In this document: one piece after another, positions 58,780 through 64,000 of the stretch
Layout of the letters: every line of letters starts with the position of its first letter
Numbering within the stretch: the stretch's first letter is position 1
DNA from: Rubrivirga litoralis
GTDB lineage: Bacteria; Bacteroidota; Rhodothermia; Rhodothermales; Rubricoccaceae
Assembly: GCF_031846415.1 (NCBI RefSeq)
Contig: NZ_JAVRHT010000018.1
Location: 14,005-78,004 of the forward strand
Length of the DNA: 64,000 nucleotides
Direction of reading: 5' to 3'
Position numbers and translations under genes: made by a program
The notes under the pieces: model-generated
What the model was told of the DNA's origin: nothing
The model's input: the letters and a program-made list of their open reading frames with translations, nothing else
Databases searched by the model: none

Positions 58780-60129
58780 ATGAAGCGACTCTCTCTCCTC
58801 CTCCTCGGCGCCGCCCTCGCCGGGTGCGCCTCGACGGCCTCCGACCCCATGACCGCCGACGGCGCGGCGCCCGACGCCGCGGCGCTGACGCCGGTGGCTC
58901 CCTGCGTCGACGGCCTAGCTACGCTCCCGAACGCGTCCGGCCCCGGCGCCGGCCCCTACGAGTGCAGCAACGTCGACCTGCTGGCCCGCCTCTCGGTGGC
59001 CGAGCTGGACCCGACGGCCCAGGGCGGCAACGACATCTGGGGGTGGACCGACCCCGAAACCGGCAAGGAGTACGCGCTCGTCGGCCTGACCAACGGGACC
59101 GCCTTCGTCGACGTCTCGACGCCGACCGGGCCGGTCCACCTGGGCACGCTGCCGACGGCGACCGTCGAGACCGTGTGGCGCGACATCAAAACGTACCAGG
59201 ACCACGCGCTCATCGTCTCCGAAGCCCGCGACCACGGGGTCCAGGTGTTCGACCTGACAAAGCTCCGTGGCCTCTCGGCCGACCCGGCGCGGCGGTTCGA
59301 GCCTGACGCCATGTACACCGGCGTCACGAACGTCCACAACATCGTGGTCAACGAGGAGAGCGGGTTCGCCTACGCCGTCGGCTCCGGCTCGCGCGGCGAC
59401 GACCTGCCGGCCGCCTGCGGCGCCCCGGGCTTCCACGCCATCAACGTTCAGGACCCGAAGAACCCCAAGTTCGCCGGGTGCTTCTCCGACGCCGCGAGCG
59501 ACGCCGGCCCGGTCTCGGCCCCGGGCTACACGCACGACGCCCAGTGCATCAACTACGACGGACCGGACGCCGACTACACGGGCCGCGAGATCTGCGTGGG
59601 CTCGAACGAGGACGTCGTCACGTTCTTCGACGTGACCGACAAGGACGACGTCCGCGTGATCTCGACGGCGGCCTACCCCGGCGACGCCTACACGCACCAG
59701 AACTGGTTTACCGAGGACCGCCGGTTCGTGCTCGCCAACGACGAGCTCGACGAGCAGACGGGGACGACGCCGACCCAGCGGACGCTGATCTTCAACACCG
59801 AGGACCTCGACAACCCGGAGTTTATCGGCGCCTACGACTCCGGCCTCGCGTCGATCGACCACAACCTGTACGTCGTCGGCGACCTCAACTACCAGAGCAA
59901 CTACCAGTCGGGGCTCCGCGTCCTCGACCACTCGGACGCTGAGAACGGCGTGCTCCGCGAGGTCGGCTTTTTCGACACCTACCCGCAGGGGACCGAGATC
60001 AACTTCGCGGGGCAGTGGAGCAACTACCCGTACTTCGAGAGCGGGATCGTGGTCGCCAACGACGGCGACAACGGCCTGTTCGTGCTCATGCCGCGTATCG
60101 AGGCCGTGGAGCCGGTGGGCGGGCTCTAG
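58780..60129 (+). CDS. choice-of-anchor B family lipoprotein
   Basis: 449 aa. Lipoprotein signal LSLLLLGAALAGC (Cys near residue 16). The body is a beta-propeller-like region with repeated motifs: NDIWGWTDPETGKEYALVG, TAFVDVSTPTGPVHLG, WRDIKTYQDHALIVSEARDHGVQVFDLT, VHNIVVNEESGFAYAVG, HDAQCINYDGPDADYTGREICVGSNEDVVTFFDV, YTHQNWFTEDRRFVLANDELDE and WSNYPYFESGIVVAND. This is the choice-of-anchor B family (LVIVD-like propeller). Here the anchor is the lipid. Surface role; ligand unknown. Paralogous to the next gene. Confidence 0.9.
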   Translation: MKRLSLLLLGAALAGCASTASDPMTADGAAPDAAALTPVAPCVDGLATLPNASGPGAGPYECSNVDLLARLSVAELDPTAQGGNDIWGWTDPETGKEYALVGLTNGTAFVDVSTPTGPVHLGTLPTATVETVWRDIKTYQDHALIVSEARDHGVQVFDLTKLRGLSADPARRFEPDAMYTGVTNVHNIVVNEESGFAYAVGSGSRGDDLPAACGAPGFHAINVQDPKNPKFAGCFSDAASDAGPVSAPGYTHDAQCINYDGPDADYTGREICVGSNEDVVTFFDVTDKDDVRVISTAAYPGDAYTHQNWFTEDRRFVLANDELDEQTGTTPTQRTLIFNTEDLDNPEFIGAYDSGLASIDHNLYVVGDLNYQSNYQSGLRVLDHSDAENGVLREVGFFDTYPQGTEINFAGQWSNYPYFESGIVVANDGDNGLFVLMPRIEAVEPVGGL

Positions 60130-60166
60130 GCACGGCAGCGGGAACCCACCCCGCCCCGCTCGTACC

Positions 60167-60205
60167 ACGGGGGACTCCGGCCGGCGCTGGAGTCCCCCGT
60201 TTTTT
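60167..60205 (+). terminator. intrinsic terminator after the first choice-of-anchor B gene
   Basis: ACGGGGGACTCC (60167-60178), a 10-nt loop and GGAGTCCCCCGT (60189-60200): a perfect 12-bp stem followed by TTTTTT (60200-60205). The strongest canonical terminator in the window, 38 nt after the stop. Confidence 0.95.
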
Positions 60206-60229
60206 ATCGAGCTCCACCGCCCCGCCCCC

Positions 60230-61798
60230 ATGCACAGACTCCTCCTCGGCCTCGCGACTCTCGTGGGCGGGGCGGCCGCCCTCCCCGCCCAGGCCCAGGA
60301 GCTCGCGTGCGAGGGCGGGGTGGTCTCCGTGCCAGACGTCGGCGCGTTCGCGTGCGACGGCGTGGGCCTCGCCGGCCGCCTCCCGGTCGACGCGTTCGCT
60401 ACGGAAGAATCGCCAGCGGCCGGGGCGAACAACGACATCTGGGGGTGGACCGACCCCGAGACGGGGACCGAGTACGCGCTCGTCGGGACCGAGAACGGGA
60501 CGGCGTTCGTGGACCTTTCGATCCCGACCCGCCCGCGCCTCGTCGGAAAGCTGCCGACGCAGAGCACGCCGAGCGGGTGGCGCGACGTCAAGACGTACCG
60601 CGACCACGCGTTCGTCGTCTCCGAGGCCCGCGGCCACGGGGTCCAGGTGTTCGACCTGACCCGGCTCCGCGACGCGGGCGAAACGCCCGTGACGTTCGCG
60701 GCGGACGCCGTGTACGACCGCCTCAGCTCGGCCCACAACATCGTGATCGACGAGGAGACGGGGTTCGCGTACGCCGTCGGATCGCGGCCCTCCTCCGAGG
60801 CGGGCCTGCCCGCGTCGTGCGACGTGCCCGGCTTCCACGCCATCAACATCCAGGACCCGAAAAGCCCCACGTTTGCCGGGTGCTTCTCGGACGCCGCCGT
60901 CGAGACGGGCTCCCGCACCCCGGGCTACACGCACGACGCGCAGTGCGTCGTCTACCGCGGCCCGGACGCCGACTACGCCGGTCGCGAACTGTGCGTGGCC
61001 TCGAACGAGGACGTCGTGACCGTCTTCGACGTGACCGACAAGAGCGACGCCCGCATCGTGTCGCAGGCGGAGTACCCCGGCGAGGCCTACACGCACCAGG
61101 GGTGGCTGACCGACGACCAACGGTTTTTCCTGGTCAACGACGAACTCGACGAGATGACAGGGACCACGCCGACTCAGCGGACGATCTTGTTCGACCTGGG
61201 GGACCTGGACGCACCGGAGTTTATCGGCGCCTACGACTCGGGCCTCACGACGGCCGACCACAACCTGTACATCCGCGGCGGCTACGCCTTCGAGAGCAAC
61301 TACGAGGCCGGCCTCCGCATCGTGGACCTGGGCGGGGTGGCGAGCGGGAAGCTCCGGGAGGTGGCCTTTTTCGACACCTACCCCGACGCGAACGCGGTGT
61401 CGTTTTCGGGGCAGTGGAGCAACTATCCGTACTTCGAGAGCGGTCTGGTGATCGCCAACGACCGGGCCTACGGGCTGTTCGTGCTCCGCCCTGACGTCCT
61501 GCGGTCTACGGCCAGCGAGCCCCGCCCCGACGGCACCTTCGCCCTTTCGGCGCCCGCCCCCAACCCGACGCCCGGGACCGCCCGCCTCACGCTCCAGGTG
61601 GCGACGGCCCAGACGGTCCGCGCCGACCTCTACGACGCGGCGGGGCGGCACGTCCGCACGCTGTACGCCGGCGAGGTGGGGGCGGGGCGGGACCTCGCGC
61701 TGACGGTTGACGGCGCCGCGCTGACGGCCGGCGTCTACGTCGTCCGCGTGGTCGGCGACGGCGTCGAGGCCACGCGCCGCGTGACCTTCGTCCGGTAG
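60230..61798 (+). CDS. choice-of-anchor B family protein with T9SS C-terminal sorting domain
   Basis: 522 aa with signal peptide LLLGLATLVGGAAALPAQAQ. The propeller region is closely similar to the preceding protein (NDIWGWTDPETGTEYALVGTENGTAFVDL, DHAFVVSEARGHGVQVFDLT, YTHQGWLTDDQRFFLVNDELDEMTGTTPTQRT, WSNYPYFESGLVIAND). The last ~85 residues (ALSAPAPNPTPGTARLTLQ, VRADLYDAAGRHVRTLYAG, LTAGVYVVRVVGDG) form a type IX secretion sorting domain, so this copy is probably secreted and surface-attached by T9SS. It lies just after the terminator, so it must have its own promoter. Confidence 0.92.
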   Translation: MHRLLLGLATLVGGAAALPAQAQELACEGGVVSVPDVGAFACDGVGLAGRLPVDAFATEESPAAGANNDIWGWTDPETGTEYALVGTENGTAFVDLSIPTRPRLVGKLPTQSTPSGWRDVKTYRDHAFVVSEARGHGVQVFDLTRLRDAGETPVTFAADAVYDRLSSAHNIVIDEETGFAYAVGSRPSSEAGLPASCDVPGFHAINIQDPKSPTFAGCFSDAAVETGSRTPGYTHDAQCVVYRGPDADYAGRELCVASNEDVVTVFDVTDKSDARIVSQAEYPGEAYTHQGWLTDDQRFFLVNDELDEMTGTTPTQRTILFDLGDLDAPEFIGAYDSGLTTADHNLYIRGGYAFESNYEAGLRIVDLGGVASGKLREVAFFDTYPDANAVSFSGQWSNYPYFESGLVIANDRAYGLFVLRPDVLRSTASEPRPDGTFALSAPAPNPTPGTARLTLQVATAQTVRADLYDAAGRHVRTLYAGEVGAGRDLALTVDGAALTAGVYVVRVVGDGVEATRRVTFVR

Positions 61799-61825
61799 CG
61801 GCCGTGCCGCACAGGCGGGCGGGGC

Positions 61826-61847
61826 GGCGGGGTGGAGCCACCCCGCC
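61826..61847. terminator. 10-bp perfect inverted 11-mer pair after the second choice-of-anchor B gene
   Basis: GGCGGGGTGG (61826-61835) and CCACCCCGCC (61838-61847) with a 2-nt loop, 28 nt after the stop. No T-run. A copy of the CTGGCTGCGCCGACGCTGCG module follows at about 61891-61920. Confidence 0.38.
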
Positions 61848-62018
61848 CCGCGCGTCGGTCCACCACCCCGCCCGGCCCGAGACCCCTCACCCTGGCTGCG
61901 CCGACGCTGCGCGGTGTCCCTCTCCCAGCAGGGGACTTCGTAGGGCGGGGCGGCGCGAGACAGATGCATAGCAAACCGTCAGAGCCGGGATCAGACTCGG
62001 GGGCGGGGCGGCCGCGCC

Positions 62019-63965
62019 CTACCCGCCCCGCTCCAGGTGCCGCTGGCCCTTCGGCGTCAGCTCGTAGCGGACGGCGAGCGGGTCGGTGAGGCGGAGGTAA
62101 CCCTCGTGCGCGAGCCAGTCGGCCAGCTCGCGTTCGCGGCGGCCCGGCGCGGCGGCCGTCTCGCCCTGTTCGGCGGCGCGGAGGAGGCCGCGGAGCGCGG
62201 GCTCGTCGGCCGGCGTGACCTCGCCGGCGCGGTGCCGGCCCAGACACACGTCGCAGCGCCCGCACCGGGGCGGGGCGGGCTCGCCGAAGTAGGCCAACAG
62301 GTGCTGGCGGCGGCACCCGGCGCCCGAGGCGTAGGCGAGCACGTCGTCCAGGCGCCGCCCCGCCCGGCGGCGGTCGCCGCCGAGGGCGCCGCCGTCCGTC
62401 GGCGCAAAGCGCGAGCGGGGGGCCGCCCACGCGAGCGTGAGGCCCTGGGCGGGGCGGCGGACCTCGATGGCGCCGCGCCCGGCGAGGTGGTCGAGCCCGG
62501 CGTCGAGGCGCGCGGGCGCCAGCCCGAGCGACGGTGCGAGCCGGTCGAGGCGGACGGCCGTCCACCCGGCGGCGGCGGCTGGGGGCAGCTCGCGCGACAG
62601 GGCGCGGACGAAGGCGCGGAGTCCGTCCGCCCCGCCCAGGTCGGCAAGCCGGTCGAGCCCGTTTGGGACGCGAACATGGACGACGCCCTCGCGCTCGCGC
62701 ACGACGTCCCACGCGCCGGCCGCGGCGAGGCGGTCGGCGGCGGCGCGGACCGTCGCCCCGGACACGCCGGCGACGGCGGCGACGGCGGCGACGCGGGCGA
62801 GGTCGAGCACGGTCGGGCCGTCGGGGAGCGCGCCCACGGCGAGTTGCGCGAGGCTGCCCGCCGCGTCATAGACGGCCTGCACCTCGGCCGCCGTCGGGTG
62901 GCTGGCCTCGACGAGCGCACGCGGGCCGCGCGCGGCGTCCGGCCCCAGCGCGAGCGCGGCGTAGGCCCGCTGCCCGTCCCGCCCCGCCCGCCCGGCCTCC
63001 TGGTAGTACGACTCGATCGTGAGGGGCGGGGCGGTGTGCACGACGGCACGCACGTCGGGCTTGTCGATGCCCATCCCGAACGCGCTCGTCGCTGCGATCA
63101 CGCGCGTCTCGCCCTCCAGCCACCGCCGCTGCGTGGCGTCGCGGCGGTCCGGGTCGAGGCCGGCGTGGTAGGGCTCGGCTGAGATGCCCTCACGCGCGAG
63201 CCGCCGCGCCGCCTCTTCGGTCCCCCGCCGCGTGCCAGCGTAGACGAGCCCTGCCCCAGCCACGCCCGTGAACACGTCGAGCACCTGGCGCCCCGGGTCC
63301 TGGACGTGGTGGACGCTCCACACGAGGTTGGGCCGGTCGAACCCGCGCACGACGACGGCCGGGTCGCGCAGGGCGAGTTGGTCGAGCACGTCGCGGCGCA
63401 CCTCGGGCGTCGCCGTGGCCGTCACGGCGACGGCCGGGGCGGGGCGGCCCTCGGCGTCGGTGAGGAGCGGGCGCGCCTCGGCGATGCGGCGGTAGGCCGG
63501 GCGGAAATCGTGGCCCCACTCGCTCACGCAGTGGGCCTCGTCGACGGCCAGGAGCGAGACGTCGAGGCGCGGCGCCCGGGCCTGGAACAGCTCCGTCTGG
63601 AGCCGCTCGGGCGTGAGGTAGACGAGCCGGTAGCGCCCAAACTCGGCGTTCGTCCACACCTGGTCGGCCTCGCGCGGCGAGAGCCGCCCGTGGACGGCGA
63701 CGGCCGGCACGCCGCGCCGCGCGAGCGCGTCGACCTGGTCGCGCATGAGGGCCACGAGCGGCGAGACGACGAGGACCACGCCGGGGCGGACGACGGCGGG
63801 CACCTGGTACACGAGCGACTTCCCCCCGCCCGTCGGGAGCACCGCGAGCACGTCGCGGCCGGCGAGCGCCGCGGCGACGGCCTCGTCCTGCCCGGGCCGG
63901 AACGCGCTGTAGCCCCACCGGCTGCGGAGGGCGTCGAGGGCATCGGCGGGCGGGGCGGCGGGCAC
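62019..63965 (-). CDS. recQ: ATP-dependent DNA helicase RecQ
   Basis: 3'-5' helicase in recombination and repair. 648 aa from GTG 63965 (MPAAPPADALDALRSRWGYSAFRPGQDEAV). Walker A VLPTGGGKSLVYQ, DEAH box LLAVDEAHCVSEWGHDFRPAY, motif III TATATPEVRRD, motifs V-VI ATSAFGMGIDKPDVRAVVH and YYQEAGRAGRDGQ. A region with winged-helix character (about 385-540) separates the helicase core from the Cys cluster CRRQHLLAYFGEPAPPRCGRCDVC near residues 565-590, an order different from E. coli RecQ. No HRDC domain. Upstream, an 8-bp GCGGAAGA array begins 2 nt from the GTG. Confidence 0.95.
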   Translation of the reverse strand: MPAAPPADALDALRSRWGYSAFRPGQDEAVAAALAGRDVLAVLPTGGGKSLVYQVPAVVRPGVVLVVSPLVALMRDQVDALARRGVPAVAVHGRLSPREADQVWTNAEFGRYRLVYLTPERLQTELFQARAPRLDVSLLAVDEAHCVSEWGHDFRPAYRRIAEARPLLTDAEGRPAPAVAVTATATPEVRRDVLDQLALRDPAVVVRGFDRPNLVWSVHHVQDPGRQVLDVFTGVAGAGLVYAGTRRGTEEAARRLAREGISAEPYHAGLDPDRRDATQRRWLEGETRVIAATSAFGMGIDKPDVRAVVHTAPPLTIESYYQEAGRAGRDGQRAYAALALGPDAARGPRALVEASHPTAAEVQAVYDAAGSLAQLAVGALPDGPTVLDLARVAAVAAVAGVSGATVRAAADRLAAAGAWDVVREREGVVHVRVPNGLDRLADLGGADGLRAFVRALSRELPPAAAAGWTAVRLDRLAPSLGLAPARLDAGLDHLAGRGAIEVRRPAQGLTLAWAAPRSRFAPTDGGALGGDRRRAGRRLDDVLAYASGAGCRRQHLLAYFGEPAPPRCGRCDVCLGRHRAGEVTPADEPALRGLLRAAEQGETAAAPGRRERELADWLAHEGYLRLTDPLAVRYELTPKGQRHLERGG

Positions 63966-63967
63966 GG

Positions 63968-64000
63968 GCGGAAGAGCGGAAGAGCGGAAGAGCGGAAGAG
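63968..64000. repeat. 8-bp tandem array GCGGAAGA at the recQ start (runs to the window edge)
   Basis: Four GCGGAAGA units plus one base, continuing beyond the window. On the recQ sense strand it is pyrimidine-rich (TCTTCCGC), as for the other 5' arrays. Confidence 0.88.

Overview
This window is chromosomal DNA from a very GC-rich bacterium, most likely a member of the Rhodothermota/Bacteroidota lineage (Rubricoccaceae-like; this is inference). The evidence is a SusC/RagA-type TonB receptor, a type IX secretion sorting domain, DUF4837 and DUF4296-like lipoproteins, a single good match to the Bacteroidota promoter consensus, and almost no Shine-Dalgarno sequences ahead of start codons. No rRNA, tRNA, CRISPR, phage, transposase or replication-origin genes are visible.

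Layout. 1-5.6 kb: partial SusC-like receptor, Cu/Zn superoxide dismutase lipoprotein, a second lipoprotein and a DUF2254 membrane protein, all on the minus strand. 5.8-9.3 kb: 3-methyladenine glycosylase (-), then DUF4097 protein, tsaB and accD (+). 9.5-18 kb: minus-strand block with GDP-fucose synthesis (gmd, fcl), a GNAT enzyme, envelope proteins, serC, a SnoaL-like protein, a double-DUF1990 protein and a Bax-inhibitor-1 membrane protein. 18.5-25 kb: zwf and pgl (oxidative pentose phosphate pathway), DUF2851, a polyprenyl diphosphate synthase and an MBL-fold hydrolase. 25-29 kb: SPOR lipoprotein, deoC, an NtrC-type regulator and a lipid kinase (-). 29.1-34.6 kb: BtuF/BtuC-type importer subunits, dxs and an Uma2 endonuclease. 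34.6-45.2 kb: topoisomerase IB, cysS, an exported nuclease-like lipoprotein, an HhH-GPD protein, TerC, SRPBCC, a possible C39-like protein and an L,D-transpeptidase. 45.3-55 kb: a long trp operon (trpL-trpE-orf-trpS-trpG-four-helix-bundle gene-trpD-trpC-trpF-trpB-trpA) running into a DUF4837 lipoprotein, hisG and an AtuA-like gene. 57.8-64 kb: small lipoprotein, asparaginase-domain protein, two choice-of-anchor-B paralogues and recQ (-).

The trp operon begins with what reads as a complete leader-peptide attenuator: a 23-codon ORF with three Trp codons, an antiterminator arm and a U-tract terminator. A four-helix-bundle (23S-IVP/S23 family) gene sits between trpG and trpD inside a perfect 19-bp inverted repeat.

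The most unusual feature is the repeat architecture between genes. (i) An 11-mer, GGGCGGGG(C/T)GG, recurs extremely often on both strands, in coding and non-coding DNA, and forms perfect inverted pairs just after many stop codons. (ii) Short tandem arrays, mostly of 7-bp units and with a different unit at nearly every locus, lie exactly at gene boundaries. They are purine/G-rich on the sense strand after stop codons and pyrimidine/C-rich before start codons, so they form inverted pairs across junctions, and several are translated into protein termini. (iii) REP-like palindromes preceded by the tetranucleotide GTAG recur, some in head-to-head pairs. (iv) A composite intergenic module upstream of zwf recurs upstream of dxs, with compensatory stem changes. 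Together these look like a systematic bracketing of transcription units and individual genes by inverted short repeats.
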